Assembly: GCA_945865935.1 (NCBI GenBank) | Contig: CAMBFI010000004.1 | Coordinates: 62,001 to 126,000, forward strand | Reading direction: 5' to 3' | DNA length: 64,000 bases | Source of the DNA: Bordetella parapertussis | GTDB lineage: Bacteria > Pseudomonadota > Gammaproteobacteria > Burkholderiales > Burkholderiaceae_B | Part shown: one piece after another, positions 1-9,060 of the stretch | Position numbering within the stretch: the stretch's first letter is position 1 | How the letters are laid out: the number at the start of each line of letters is the position of its first letter | Notes under the pieces: model-generated | Database searches by the model: none | Told to the model about the DNA's origin: nothing | Seen by the model: the letters and a program-made list of their open reading frames with translations, nothing else | Translations under genes and position numbers: made by a program

Positions 1-1
1 C

Positions 2-313
2 TCCGTCAAGCAAGTGAGTGATACCTTACTGGCACCGAATGGGCAGGCCTTTCGTCAGGCCGTGCTAGTGGAGTATCCACGCGCAGGGTGCTGGTCGATC
101 GGCTTTCTCACGGGCACCTCCGGCGGTGAAGTCGCCGAGTACTTGCCTGGTGAGCATGTCAGTGTGTTTGTACCCACCACACCCAACCCGACGGCTGGAT
201 TTTTATTGATCGTGCCGCGCAGTGACATCAAACCGCTCAATATGTCGGTTGATGCAGCACTGAAGTACATTGTTTCTATGGGTGTGGTGGCGCCAGCCCT
301 CCCCAAGCAATAA
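2..313 (+). CDS. DUF502 family membrane protein, C-terminal part (5' end outside window)
   Basis: The reading frame is open from the first bases of the window, so only the C-terminal ~103 residues are present and the apparent GTG at position 14 is an internal valine. The visible part begins SVKQVSDTLL and contains the conserved tail FVPTTPNPTAGFLLIVP followed by MSVDAALKYIVSMG, which is typical of DUF502 proteins. Full-length members are about 200 residues with N-terminal membrane segments, which lie upstream of this window. The molecular function of the family is not established. DUF502 genes commonly sit directly before aspS in Burkholderiales, as here (69 bases apart), which supports the identification. 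Confidence 0.85.
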   Translation, partial: SVKQVSDTLLAPNGQAFRQAVLVEYPRAGCWSIGFLTGTSGGEVAEYLPGEHVSVFVPTTPNPTAGFLLIVPRSDIKPLNMSVDAALKYIVSMGVVAPALPKQ

Positions 314-382
314 GTTTGTTGCAGTCTTAAGTATCCGATTAATTTTTGTTAGATCCGTCTCGTTCGATCTTTTGGAGTTTGC

Positions 383-2179
383 ATGCGTACCTGCTACACC
401 GGCCAGGTTTGTCGTGACCATCTCGGTCAAACCGTTACCCTCTTTGGCTGGGTACATCGTCGTCGTGATCATGGCGGCGTCATCTTTATCGACATGCGCG
501 ATCGCGCGGGTCTGGCGCAGATTGTGTTCGATCCAGATAATGCCGAGGGCTTTGCAACGGCGGAACGCCTACGGAACGAATTTTGTATTCGTGTGACCGG
601 CCTCGTGCGTGAGCGTCCTGCGGGCACGACGAATGTTGATTTGGCGTCTGGTGAGATCGAAATCCTCTGCCGCGAAGTTGAGATCCTCAACCCCTCGGTG
701 ACCCCACCTTTCCAGCTTGATGACGAAAACTTGTCCGAGACGACTCGCCTGACGCACCGCGTGTTGGATTTGCGCCGTGGTCAGATGCAACGCAACATGA
801 TGTTGCGCTATCGCGTCTCGATCGAAGTGCGTAAGTTTCTGGATGACCTCGGCTTTATCGATATCGAAACGCCTATGCTCACCAAGAGTACACCTGAAGG
901 CGCGCGAGATTATCTCGTGCCGTCACGCGTGAACGCCGGTGAGTTTTTTGCCTTGCCACAGTCACCACAGCTCTTTAAACAGATGTTGATGGTGTCGGGC
1001 TTTGATCGCTACTACCAGATCACAAAGTGTTTCCGCGACGAAGACTTGCGTGCCGATCGCCAGCCTGAATTCACCCAGATCGATTGCGAAACTTCCTTCT
1101 TGAACGAAACCGAAATTCGTGCGATCTTCGAATCGATGATTCGCCACGTGTTCAAAGCCGTACAGAACGTGGATCTGGCAGAGACCTTCCCGATCATGCC
1201 CTACAGCGAAGCGATGCGCCTGTACGGGTCAGACAAACCTGATCTGCGCGTCAAGCTCGAGTTCACGGACCTGACCGACGTCATGAAAGATGTCGACTTC
1301 AAAGTCTTTGCCCAGGCCGCCACGACCGAAGGCAGTCGCGTTGTTGCCTTGCGTGTGCCACTAGGTGGTTCGATCTCGCGCAGCGAAATCGACAACTACA
1401 CCAAGTTCGTCGCAATCTATGGCGCGAAAGGTTTGGCCTGGATTAAAGTCAACGAAGTCGCCAAGGGCCGTGATGGCTTGCAGTCGCCGATCGTGAAGAA
1501 CTTGCACGACGCTGCGCTTGCAGAAATGATTAAGCGCACTGGCGCACAAGACGGCGATCTGATTTTCTTTGGTGCGGATCGCGCCAAGGTTGTGAACGAT
1601 GCGATTGGCGCCTTACGCGTCAAAATCGGCCATAGCGAATTTGGTCGCGCCAATGGCTTATTCGAAAACGTTTGGAAACCGTTGTGGGTCGTTGATTTCC
1701 CCATGTTCGAACACGACGAAGAAGCCGATCGTTACGTCGCCGCACACCATCCGTTTACCAGCCCGAAAGATGGTCACGAAGACCTCTTGGACACCGACCC
1801 GTCAAAGGCCATCGCAAAAGCCTACGACATGGTTTTGAACGGTTGGGAGATCGGCGGCGGTTCGGTCCGTATCCATCGTGAAGAAGTGCAGAGCAAAGTA
1901 TTCCGTGCCTTGAAGATTGATGCCGAAGAAGCACAGCTCAAGTTCGGCTTCCTGCTCGATGCCTTGCAGTATGGCGCGCCTCCGCATGGTGGAATCGCCT
2001 TCGGTCTGGACCGCATCGTCACCATGATGACCGGCGCTGAATCGATTCGCGACGTGATTGCCTTCCCTAAGACACAGCGTGCACAGTGCTTGTTGACTCA
2101 AGCGCCTTCGCCTGTCGATGAGAAGCAGTTGCGCGAACTGCACATCCGTTTGCGTCAAGCAGAAATCAAACAGCCGTAA
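383..2179 (+). CDS. aspS: Aspartyl-tRNA synthetase, probably non-discriminating (Asp/Asn)
   Basis: This class II synthetase (598 residues, normal bacterial length) charges tRNA-Asp in the cytoplasm. An N-terminal OB-fold anticodon domain (about 1-110) is followed by class II motif 1 near 130-165, motif 2 at 207-234 ([20 protein letters not shown]) and motif 3 at 535-562 ([17 protein letters not shown]); the bacterial insertion domain lies between motifs 2 and 3. Residues 26-33 read RRRDHGGV, with His/Gly where discriminating enzymes such as that of E. coli have Leu/Gly-Ser. This pattern is associated with AspRS that also charges tRNA-Asn for GatCAB amidation, so the non-discriminating call is an inference. 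The start is supported by a TGGAG ribosome-binding site at 373-377. Confidence 0.97.
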   Translation: MRTCYTGQVCRDHLGQTVTLFGWVHRRRDHGGVIFIDMRDRAGLAQIVFDPDNAEGFATAERLRNEFCIRVTGLVRERPAGTTNVDLASGEIEILCREVEILNPSVTPPFQLDDENLSETTRLTHRVLDLRRGQMQRNMMLRYRVSIEVRKFLDDLGFIDIETPMLTKSTPEGARDYLVPSRVNAGEFFALPQSPQLFKQMLMVSGFDRYYQITKCFRDEDLRADRQPEFTQIDCETSFLNETEIRAIFESMIRHVFKAVQNVDLAETFPIMPYSEAMRLYGSDKPDLRVKLEFTDLTDVMKDVDFKVFAQAATTEGSRVVALRVPLGGSISRSEIDNYTKFVAIYGAKGLAWIKVNEVAKGRDGLQSPIVKNLHDAALAEMIKRTGAQDGDLIFFGADRAKVVNDAIGALRVKIGHSEFGRANGLFENVWKPLWVVDFPMFEHDEEADRYVAAHHPFTSPKDGHEDLLDTDPSKAIAKAYDMVLNGWEIGGGSVRIHREEVQSKVFRALKIDAEEAQLKFGFLLDALQYGAPPHGGIAFGLDRIVTMMTGAESIRDVIAFPKTQRAQCLLTQAPSPVDEKQLRELHIRLRQAEIKQP

Positions 2180-2188
2180 GCCCACAGG

Positions 2189-2214
2189 CAGGGTGGGTCT
2201 GTTGACCCGCCCTG
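2189..2214 (+). other. Strong hairpin between aspS and the EEP gene
   Basis: CAGGGTGGGTC at 2189-2199 pairs with GACCCGCCCTG at 2204-2214: 11 base pairs including one G-U, around a TGTT loop. There is no T-tract after it, and the next start codon follows only 6 bases later. It is therefore better read as an mRNA-processing, attenuation or stability element than as a standard intrinsic terminator. It occupies the place where a ribosome-binding site for the next gene would be. Confidence 0.5.
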
Positions 2215-2220
2215 ACCACC

Positions 2221-3096
2221 ATGTCACTCCTTCGCGTCGTTAGCTACAACATTCATAAAGGACGTTCGCTCGCCGGACGCGATTCGATGGGTGCGTTGCG
2301 TCTCGGCCTGCATGGTTTGCGACCAGACCTGTTGTTTCTACAAGAAGTGCAGGGGCGTAACGATCGCTACGCGCGCCTCACTGCGCAGCACGAATCCCTT
2401 GCGGCCGCCTTGCATATGGATTGTGCCTACGGTTGTAATGCGATTCGTAGCAAAACCGATCATGGCAATGCCTTGCTTTCAAACCACCCGATTCTCAACT
2501 ACGAAAATCAGGATATCTCTGACCACAAGCTTGAACAACGCGGACTGCTGCATGGTGTGATTGATGTCGGTGGGCGCGAGGTGCACTGCTTTGTCGTGCA
2601 CTTAGGCTTGTTTGCAGGCGGGCGTATCCGGCAGATTGAAGTGATGGCCGAACGCATCAAGCGCATGGTTCCTGAAGGCGCACCGATGTTGATCGCGGGT
2701 GACTTCAACGATTGGAAAGATCGTCTGGCGCCATTCTTTGTTGAACAGCTCGGTGTCTATGAGGTGTTCGCCCATTCACCCCGCACCCAGGGCATCCTGC
2801 CCCGGTTCCGGGAGTCTATGCATCAACTCCGTGGTGTTTGGCGTGGGGAATCTGCAGACGAGATACGCGCAGGGATGTTTCGTCGACAGCATCTGCGGAT
2901 GAATCAGCTTTCTACCCAGGGGGCGCAAAGCCCGTTGCCCCCGCCACGTACGTTTCCGTCGGCGTTTCCCTGGCTTAGGCTCGATCGTATTTATCAGCGT
3001 GGCTTTGCTGTGCGTAGCGCAAAAGTGTTGCGGGGGCGGCCGTGGTCGCAACTGTCGGACCATGCGCCGATCCTGGCAGAGCTAGAGTTACCGTAA
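2221..3096 (+). CDS. Endonuclease/exonuclease/phosphatase (EEP) family hydrolase
   Basis: This 291-residue protein carries the metal-dependent EEP (DNase I-like) fold. Visible motifs are SYNIHKG at 8-14 (Asn10 metal/phosphate ligand), LFLQEVQG at 38-45 (Glu42 metal ligand), AGDFNDW near 160-166, and the terminal SDHAPILAELEL with the catalytic Asp-His pair. The family includes nucleases, phosphodiesterases and phosphatases, and the substrate cannot be told. No signal peptide is evident. A ClsB-like phospholipase D lies next to it, convergent, as in many Burkholderiales where EEP and ClsB genes are paired, so a role in lipid or envelope phosphodiester metabolism is possible but unproven. No clear ribosome-binding site precedes the ATG; a hairpin ends 6 bases upstream. 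Confidence 0.88.
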   Translation: MSLLRVVSYNIHKGRSLAGRDSMGALRLGLHGLRPDLLFLQEVQGRNDRYARLTAQHESLAAALHMDCAYGCNAIRSKTDHGNALLSNHPILNYENQDISDHKLEQRGLLHGVIDVGGREVHCFVVHLGLFAGGRIRQIEVMAERIKRMVPEGAPMLIAGDFNDWKDRLAPFFVEQLGVYEVFAHSPRTQGILPRFRESMHQLRGVWRGESADEIRAGMFRRQHLRMNQLSTQGAQSPLPPPRTFPSAFPWLRLDRIYQRGFAVRSAKVLRGRPWSQLSDHAPILAELELP

Positions 3097-3110
3097 ACGG
3101 CGACACACGT

Positions 3111-4415
3111 TTAATACTGCGCGCCCTTGCCCGATAGCGTCACGCCAATGCGCAGCAAGACATAGGCGCAGGCATCTGTTGCACGTGCGAACCAAGAGCG
3201 CTCGTGGTAGAGCGACGGCTCAACAATCTGGCTGCCTTGCGCGAATGCTTTTTCCAGTGAGTAGGTTAGGGTTGCAGTAAAGGCTGGATCATCCACAACG
3301 ATATTCGTTTCGCGTGCGAGCAGTAAGCTGAAGGGATCCAGATTAGACGAACCTACGACTGACACGCCATCAATGACGGCGACCTTGGCATGCAGATAGC
3401 TTGGCAAATATTCATAAATCGCAATGTCATATTTTAAAAACTGCTGGTAGATCCAGCGCGTTGCGTGATATTGCATGCGGTATTCAATCTTGCCTTGTAG
3501 CAGCAGACGCACACGCACGCCTCGTGCTGCGGCATCGATCAGTGCCCGACGTAATTTATGTCCCGGCAAGAAATAGGCGTTCGCGATGATGATGTCATTT
3601 TTTGCCGAGGCAATATGTGCAAAGTAGGCCGCTTCAATCGTGCGGCGGTAACGTAGATTGTCGCGCAGTGCGAGAGCAGCGCGCATCGTGCCAGCGTGCG
3701 CATGGGGTAGATGGTTGCGTGCATACGCCGCGTGTTTAAAGCGTAGTAGCCGCAATCGCAAATGGCGCACATGTCTCCGTTTCCATTGCTTGATCGTCAC
3801 GGGCGCCTTGACTGACGCGTCGTCGTACAACGCTTCGTTAGACAAGGGCCAGCCAATTTGCAGCCATAGCAAATCCTGGGCGCGCATCAGTTCGATTGCA
3901 AGCGGGCCCGTTAGACTTACGGCATAGTCAAAACGCGGTTCTTTCGGTTCTCGACTTGCGAGCAGCTCCTCCTCAGACAAACCAGAGTAATCATCCTCGA
4001 TATTGATGCCACCGATAAACGCGAGATGACCATCCACCAGAGTCGTCTTACGATGCATACGCCGCAAACGTAAAAAATCAAAGGATCGAAAACTGAGGTA
4101 TTTAGGTTCCGGGCGATAGATGCGGCACTGCGCACCGACAGCACGCAAGAGCGATTGAATGGTGCGATCATCTTGTGCGCTGCCATAGCCATCGAGCACG
4201 ACGCGCACCTTGACCCCGCGCGCAGCCGCTTGCTTTAAGTGATCGAGTATCTTTAACCCTGCCGCATCGAGGCGAAAAATATACGTCTCTAGATGAATGC
4301 TCTTCTGCGCCGCATCGAACGCCTCGCAAAGCGCAGGAAAAAGCTCTTGACCGTTTTCGAGCAGAACAACCGCGTTGCCATCATGCCAGCGTAAGTGAGG
4401 ATGATTAAGCGACAT
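3111..4415 (-). CDS. clsB: ClsB-type cardiolipin synthase / phospholipase D family protein
   Basis: This phospholipase D superfamily enzyme has two HKD motifs: HRKTTLVD at 121-128 with GGINI after it, and HAKVAVID at 342-349 followed by GSSNLDP, counted from the ATG at 4415 (434 residues). Such enzymes join phosphatidylglycerol (or PG and PE) into cardiolipin at the inner membrane. The N terminus lacks the two transmembrane helices of ClsA, which fits the ClsB group. The open frame extends to 4508, but that would overlap the next gene by 88 bases and add a low-complexity Ser/His stretch, so I prefer 4415, where the family alignment (LRWHDGNAVVLLENGQELFP) begins. It lies 6 bases downstream of the coiled-coil gene on the same strand. 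Confidence 0.85.
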   Translation of the reverse strand: MSLNHPHLRWHDGNAVVLLENGQELFPALCEAFDAAQKSIHLETYIFRLDAAGLKILDHLKQAAARGVKVRVVLDGYGSAQDDRTIQSLLRAVGAQCRIYRPEPKYLSFRSFDFLRLRRMHRKTTLVDGHLAFIGGINIEDDYSGLSEEELLASREPKEPRFDYAVSLTGPLAIELMRAQDLLWLQIGWPLSNEALYDDASVKAPVTIKQWKRRHVRHLRLRLLRFKHAAYARNHLPHAHAGTMRAALALRDNLRYRRTIEAAYFAHIASAKNDIIIANAYFLPGHKLRRALIDAAARGVRVRLLLQGKIEYRMQYHATRWIYQQFLKYDIAIYEYLPSYLHAKVAVIDGVSVVGSSNLDPFSLLLARETNIVVDDPAFTATLTYSLEKAFAQGSQIVEPSLYHERSWFARATDACAYVLLRIGVTLSGKGAQY

Positions 4416-4420
4416 CGTGT

Positions 4421-4840
4421 TTAGTTCGCGTTCAATTGCAGATAAATCGATTGAATCGCTGGAATGAGCAGAGTGATGAGGACGGGAACCATTAATCCGA
4501 GTATCCACTTAACCGTGCGCATATCTGATTGCAATTCCCGGATGGACGAGCCGAGAGTCGTTTCGACACGCCCGACTTCGGAGCGTAAGGTCGTATCCAG
4601 AGCACTTATTTCGGAGCGTAAGGTTGTATCCAGAGTACGTATTTCGGAGAGTAGACGCGTTTCAACGCCGTCTATTTTCGCGTCAAGCCGAGTAACAGCA
4701 ATGTTTAAATCGCTCTTCGTCGCAAACGGATGCAACGAGTCATCAAAGGCATCTTGGATGGCAAGCGCCTGCGCTTCGGCCTGAATTCGAGAAAATCCTG
4801 CGGCCTCTAGGCGTTTGGCGTACTTCAGTGTATTGATCAT
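4421..4840 (-). CDS. DUF1640 (CCDC90-like) coiled-coil membrane protein
   Basis: This 139-residue protein has the layout of bacterial DUF1640/CCDC90 proteins: an N-terminal helical segment (LKYAKRLEAAGFSRIQAEAQ), a FATKSDL linker, a coiled coil (about 55-110) and a single C-terminal transmembrane helix (ILGLMVPVLITLLIPAI). Function in bacteria is unknown. The coiled coil contains near-identical 11-residue units (SEIRTLDTTLR, SEISALDTTLR, SEVGRVETTLG) encoded by a 33-base tandem repeat. The frame stays open upstream to 4951, but family homology starts at the ATG at 4838-4840, so I chose that start. It is followed at 6 bases by the ClsB gene; co-transcription is likely. Confidence 0.75.
   Translation of the reverse strand: MINTLKYAKRLEAAGFSRIQAEAQALAIQDAFDDSLHPFATKSDLNIAVTRLDAKIDGVETRLLSEIRTLDTTLRSEISALDTTLRSEVGRVETTLGSSIRELQSDMRTVKWILGLMVPVLITLLIPAIQSIYLQLNAN
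4577..4675 (-). repeat. 33-bp tandem repeat inside the coiled-coil gene
   Basis: Units start at 4577, 4610 and 4643. The first two match at 30 of 33 bases; the third keeps the TTCGGAG start and then diverges. Each unit encodes 11 residues of the coiled coil and keeps the frame, so copy-number change would lengthen or shorten the stalk in 11-residue steps. Confidence 0.85.
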
Positions 4841-5021
4841 GTCAGTATTGCAATTCAAGGTGGGGCGACTGCTTGTGAACGTTGGTGGAACAAGCACAGT
4901 CTGCGCCAACAAAGAAGGCGTTTCAATAGTTTTAGCGGTCGAGCTACGCAAATACCACAGGCATGAAATTGCAACTGAACATTGCTAGACCCTTGACGCG
5001 AGGGTGCGTCTGCAGTAACGC

Positions 5022-5921
5022 TTACGCGCGATCGACGGACGGTTTATCCGCCGATTTTTTGCCACCCAGCAACCCCGTTGCGAGCGCGGTCCCCAGCAAA
5101 ACGACCCCGCCACCGAGCACCACGTTTAGCGTGACTTCTTCATCCAGCCACAGCCAGCCCCACAGTACACCGAATACCGGGATGAGAAACGAACACGTCA
5201 GCGCCTTGGACGGGCCGATGCGCATCAACAACCGGTAATACATGGCATAGGCGAGCGAGGTACACAGCACGACCAGACCCAGCAAGGCTCCCCACGCTCG
5301 CGTGCTGATAGGCTCCTGAGGCCAGGCGTACCAGGTGAGTGGCAAGAGGACGATGCCGCCTGCGATCAGAGATCCCGTTGCGGCGGCGATCGGGTCGGCT
5401 CCCATCAAATACTTTTTTGTATGGCTTGCCGCGACGCCGTAGAACGAAGGGGCCGCCACCCCTGCCAACACCGCAAGCAAGGAGCCCGTCGCGCCGAGGG
5501 ACAACTTATCCCACACGAGTACGATGATGCCGGTAAAGCCCACGATTAAACCGAGCAATCGCGCAGGGGGGAGCACATCCTTGAGCCAGAGCCAGGCCAC
5601 CGCAGCGCCCCACAGAGGCGTTAAGGCATTGATAATCGACATCGTGCCCGAGGGAATGCTGATCGTGGCATAGTTAAACAGGACAAAAGGGATGGCCGAA
5701 TTAAACATCCCGATCACCACAATACCGCCCCAGTGCGCACGCAACAGCCCAAGTTTTCCTTGTAAAAACAAAAGTGGTAGCAGCAAGAGGCCACCGGCAA
5801 GCGTACGCAGACCGGACAGGGCAATCGGCCCAAAATCTGGTACCGCCATGCGGATAAACAAGAATGAGCTGCCCCAAAGTGCGGCAATCAGAATCAAGTC
5901 AATTACATCGGCACGGCGCAT
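5022..5921 (-). CDS. EamA/RhaT family (DMT superfamily) transporter
   Basis: A 299-residue polytopic inner-membrane protein with about ten hydrophobic helices arranged as two EamA repeats (about 5-140 and 150-285). The first repeat starts LILIALLWGSSFLFIRMAV and contains IPFVLFNYATISIPSGTMSI; the second has the usual PVFGVLWGWLWLDEEVT before the last helix. DMT transporters export amino acids, metabolites or nucleotide sugars; the substrate here cannot be predicted. The gene is divergent from galE, with an intergenic gap of 57 bases that carries a perfect inverted repeat. No link with polysaccharide synthesis is evident beyond position. Confidence 0.9.
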   Translation of the reverse strand: MRRADVIDLILIAALWGSSFLFIRMAVPDFGPIALSGLRTLAGGLLLLPLLFLQGKLGLLRAHWGGIVVIGMFNSAIPFVLFNYATISIPSGTMSIINALTPLWGAAVAWLWLKDVLPPARLLGLIVGFTGIIVLVWDKLSLGATGSLLAVLAGVAAPSFYGVAASHTKKYLMGADPIAAATGSLIAGGIVLLPLTWYAWPQEPISTRAWGALLGLVVLCTSLAYAMYYRLLMRIGPSKALTCSFLIPVFGVLWGWLWLDEEVTLNVVLGGGVVLLGTALATGLLGGKKSADKPSVDRA

Positions 5922-5939
5922 CGGATGATCTACAAGTAC

Positions 5940-5963
5940 CCTTACAATACGCGCATTGTAAGG
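5940..5963. promoter_or_regulatory. Perfect inverted repeat in the EamA-galE divergent gap
   Basis: CCTTACAAT (5940-5948) and ATTGTAAGG (5955-5963) are exact reverse complements, separated by ACGCGC. It lies 18 bases from the EamA start and 15 bases from the galE start. There is no T-tract, so an operator for a dimeric regulator of the two divergent genes is the more natural reading; no regulator gene is adjacent. Confidence 0.5.
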
Positions 5964-5978
5964 TCCTGGTCGATCACC

Positions 5979-6980
5979 ATGAATATTTTGCTAACCGGCG
6001 GAGCAGGCTATATCGGCAGCCACACAGCTGTGGCGTTGTCGTCGGCTGGGCATCGTGTGGTGATCCTCGACAACTTCTGTAATAGCCAGCCCGAGTCGGT
6101 TCAGCGGATTCAGCAAATCGCCGGTCAACTCGTCACCACCGTACGCGGTGATATCCGTGACACACCTCTTGTTCATCACACGCTACAGCATCACGCCATC
6201 GATGCGGCGATCCACTTTGCAGGGCTTAAGGCGGTGGGTGAGTCGGTGCGGATTCCTATCGACTACTACGCCAACAACGTACAAGGGACGATCAGTTTGC
6301 TGCAAGCGATGCAGCGCACGCCTTGCCGGACCTTGGTGTTTAGCTCAAGTGCGACGGTCTATGGCGACCCACAATATTTACCGATTGATGAGCAACATCC
6401 CACTGCCGCCACCAATGCCTACGGCCGCACCAAACTGCACATCGAGCAGATCTTGGGCGACGTGGCCATGTCTGATCCTGTCTGGCGCTTGGCCGTGCTG
6501 CGTTATTTCAACCCAGTGGGCGCGCATTCGTCTGGCTTGATCGGTGAGAATCCTAACGGCATCCCCAATAACTTAATGCCCTTCGTCGCGCAGGTCGCGG
6601 TCGGTAAGTTGCGTGAACTGAGCGTGTACGGCCAAGACTACAACACCCCAGATGGCACAGGGGTGCGTGACTACATTCATGTCATGGATTTGGCCGAGGG
6701 CCATGTCGCAGCCTTGAGCTACCTCAACCAGCACGCTGGGATTCATACCTTTAATCTCGGTACGGGTCGTGGGTATAGCGTGCTTGAGATGGTGGCCGCG
6801 TTCGAGGCCGCAAGCGGCCGATCTGTCCCCTACAAGATTGCGCCGCGTCGTGCGGGCGATATCGCGAGCAGCTACGCGAGCGTTGATTTCGCCTCACAAG
6901 CACTCGGCTGGAAAGCCACGCGTGAGTTAAAACAAATGTGTGAAAGCAGCTGGCAGTTTCAGCAAAGCGCCGTCTCTTAA
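5979..6980 (+). CDS. galE: UDP-glucose 4-epimerase
   Basis: GalE interconverts UDP-glucose and UDP-galactose with tightly bound NAD. The protein (333 residues from the ATG at 5979) begins NILLTGGAGYIGSH, the Rossmann GxxGxxG motif, and has AIHFAGLKAVGES, the catalytic SSSATVYG serine and YGRTK (Y-x3-K), and the substrate-binding RYFNPVGAH. An upstream in-frame start at 5925 would add 18 residues not seen in the family and would run through the inverted repeat, so 5979 is preferred. A GT25 galactosyltransferase-like gene follows after 8 bases, suggesting UDP-galactose supply for LPS core or O-chain galactosylation. Confidence 0.96.
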   Translation: MNILLTGGAGYIGSHTAVALSSAGHRVVILDNFCNSQPESVQRIQQIAGQLVTTVRGDIRDTPLVHHTLQHHAIDAAIHFAGLKAVGESVRIPIDYYANNVQGTISLLQAMQRTPCRTLVFSSSATVYGDPQYLPIDEQHPTAATNAYGRTKLHIEQILGDVAMSDPVWRLAVLRYFNPVGAHSSGLIGENPNGIPNNLMPFVAQVAVGKLRELSVYGQDYNTPDGTGVRDYIHVMDLAEGHVAALSYLNQHAGIHTFNLGTGRGYSVLEMVAAFEAASGRSVPYKIAPRRAGDIASSYASVDFASQALGWKATRELKQMCESSWQFQQSAVS

Positions 6981-6988
6981 GAAACCCC

Positions 6989-7759
6989 ATGGCACAGATC
7001 CCCTGTTTCGTCGTGAATCTTGCCACCGCCACGCAACGACGCGAGGCGATGGAGAAATTGTTCGCGCAACATGGCATTACGCCGCGGTGGTTTGAGGCCG
7101 TAGATGGCCGAGCAATGTCTGCTGAGGAAATGGCTAAGCATTTCGCCGCCGACATTGCCGCACACGTGTACGGCGCGATGAATCCACCAGAAATTGGCTG
7201 CGCCCTATCGCATTTGTGGATCTATCGTTTAATGGTGGAGCAAGGTATCCCCAGCGCGGTTATTTGTGAAGACGATATTGAGTTAGCACCCGACTTTGCA
7301 ACATTGCTTGATGACCAGACAGGACTGCAAAGCATGTTTGGTAACGACGAGTCGGTGATGGTGCAACTGACGCATGTTAAGCGTGGTTATCGCTTTGGTG
7401 CGCGCGCAGTCGGCAACTACGAAATCGTTCGACCCGATGGTGGAGTCTGGCGAACCTCGGGTTATTTCATCACATTGGCCGCAGCCCAGCGCATGTTGCT
7501 CGGTGCCTATCCAGTTTGTGCAGCAGCAGATTATTGGCTTTACTTTGAGCAACAAAGGTTTTTAACGCTGTATGCACTGACGCCCAACGCCGTGTGGGAT
7601 CATGCGTTCAGTCGACACTCGTTTATTTCGCAAGGGCGCAGACCACGCCATCGGATGCGTCGTCGCCTTGGGTATACCCTCAAACGCTTATGGAAGGTTG
7701 TTGTGATTAAGCCTCTGTTTGTGAAGAAGCTGATCGAGCGAACCTCACAGAGGCACTAG
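6989..7759 (+). CDS. Glycosyltransferase family 25 (LOS/LPS galactosyltransferase type)
   Basis: This 256-residue protein matches GT25: the N terminus PCFVVNLATATQRREAM, the segment FEAVDGR, GCALSHLWIYR, the acidic motif VICEDDIEL around 90-98, and RTSGYFITLAAAQRML. GT25 members are Leloir enzymes that add galactose (often beta-1,4) to lipooligosaccharide; a few use other sugars. It is soluble or peripheral at the inner membrane, with a basic C terminus. Position directly after galE supports a galactose donor. The end converges on the WaaL-like gene, 11 bases away. Confidence 0.88.
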   Translation: MAQIPCFVVNLATATQRREAMEKLFAQHGITPRWFEAVDGRAMSAEEMAKHFAADIAAHVYGAMNPPEIGCALSHLWIYRLMVEQGIPSAVICEDDIELAPDFATLLDDQTGLQSMFGNDESVMVQLTHVKRGYRFGARAVGNYEIVRPDGGVWRTSGYFITLAAAQRMLLGAYPVCAAADYWLYFEQQRFLTLYALTPNAVWDHAFSRHSFISQGRRPRHRMRRRLGYTLKRLWKVVVIKPLFVKKLIERTSQRH

Positions 7760-7770
7760 CGTTAATAAAC

Positions 7771-9042
7771 CTAGAGTGGTGACGTTTTTTTCAGATAGTT
7801 CGTATCCGACAGCGCCATGAACCACCCAATCATTAGTGCATAAAAACTCATGGTGCGCATGCCACGGAACATCAGCTCGGTGAGTCCAAACGCAAAGAAT
7901 CCAAGGCAGACACACAAGCCCATGGCCGCAGCCACCCGCGCCGATTGAGGCACGCCACCTGCCAGCCGTCGTACAAAGATCCACGCGGGCGCAAAGTACA
8001 ACAAGAGCAAGGCGCATAGACCCAATAAGCCGTGTCCGGCCATCATGTAAAAGATGTCGTTGTGTGGTTCGTCGAACTTTTCTTTCGTGGTGAAGTCGGA
8101 AATAACTTTCGCTTCTGCGTATTTTTCTAAGGCAGGACCGAATAGATTGGTGGCACCGTTGCCGAGCAAGGGGTTTTCTGTAAACATGAGCCACGAGGCT
8201 CGCCACAGTTGTACGCGCACACACATGGATGAAATTGTGTTGGGCTCACTGGCGCATTGAACTAATTGATCGACGCCTTGCTGCATACGCGTACGCATAG
8301 TGGAGCTCGAGGCAAAGACGGCGGCAGCCAGTACGAGTGCGATGACAACCGGCACAAACAGCTTGCGCGGATTAAACGTCCCCAGCCAAAGCACCAAGCC
8401 AATCAAGATAAAAAAAGGCATCGCTACCCAACCGCTACGGGTTTGGGTGGTCATAAAACCTAAGACCCCTGCAAAACCGATGAGCGCTTTGAGTGCGATT
8501 TCAGTGCGGCGGTAAGGTGTGAGTCGCCAGCCGATGGAGAGCGTCGACAGCGTGGCGAGTAAGATCAATAAATTCCCGTATGACACGGCGTTGTACTGCG
8601 GAAACTGGTCGACCCGCTCTAGCTCAGACCAGGTCAAGCTAAAGCCAATATAGGTTGCGGCAACGGTTCCAATCGTCAGCCCCCAAGCCGCTTGGCGCAG
8701 CCATTGGGGGATCAGGCTCAAGCAAGCACCTAAAATAACAGCGGTGCCTAAACTTAAGCGTAGCCCGCGTTCAAGCTCTGCGGTGTGAGTACCGCGGGTG
8801 GTCAACATGGCAACCAAGACCATCAGCACCCAGCATCCTAAGGCTAGCCCAAGTCCGCGGTAGCGGTACAGCTCAGCAAGCGTTGCACGAATGCCGCCCG
8901 CACGCGTGAAACAGATGGATAGACAGACAACCACCAGCGCATAAAAGACCGCACTGGTTCGTCCGATTTCTGTGAGCATCAATGCTGGTAGGGCTGCGAT
9001 TAAGAGCGCTACCAACGCCGAGTCGGTACGTTGTTTCAACAT
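7771..9042 (-). CDS. waaL: O-antigen ligase family membrane protein (WaaL-like)
   Basis: A 423-residue protein with about 11-12 transmembrane helices and the Wzy_C/WaaL domain. The large periplasmic loop ends with EPHNDIFYMMAGHGLLGL, in which the His of the conserved H-[NS]-x motif is expected to be catalytic, and the paired Arg region TTQTRSGWVAM precedes it. WaaL transfers undecaprenyl-linked O-polysaccharide onto lipid A-core in the periplasm. Two other proteins of this superfamily (34238 and 59395) are much longer and carry an extra C-terminal domain. This compact one, next to core-type genes galE/GT25, is the best candidate for the LPS ligase, although a polymerase role cannot be excluded. 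Confidence 0.82.
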   Translation of the reverse strand: MLKQRTDSALVALLIAALPALMLTEIGRTSAVFYALVVVCLSICFTRAGGIRATLAELYRYRGLGLALGCWVLMVLVAMLTTRGTHTAELERGLRLSLGTAVILGACLSLIPQWLRQAAWGLTIGTVAATYIGFSLTWSELERVDQFPQYNAVSYGNLLILLATLSTLSIGWRLTPYRRTEIALKALIGFAGVLGFMTTQTRSGWVAMPFFILIGLVLWLGTFNPRKLFVPVVIALVLAAAVFASSSTMRTRMQQGVDQLVQCASEPNTISSMCVRVQLWRASWLMFTENPLLGNGATNLFGPALEKYAEAKVISDFTTKEKFDEPHNDIFYMMAGHGLLGLCALLLLYFAPAWIFVRRLAGGVPQSARVAAAMGLCVCLGFFAFGLTELMFRGMRTMSFYALMIGWFMALSDTNYLKKTSPL

Positions 9043-9060
9043 AGTCGTAATGATAACGGT

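Noticed and set aside
1802-2227. Minus-strand open frame of 141 codons opposite the aspS end
   Set aside because: Antisense shadow of conserved AspRS motif 3; no family features and no separate context.
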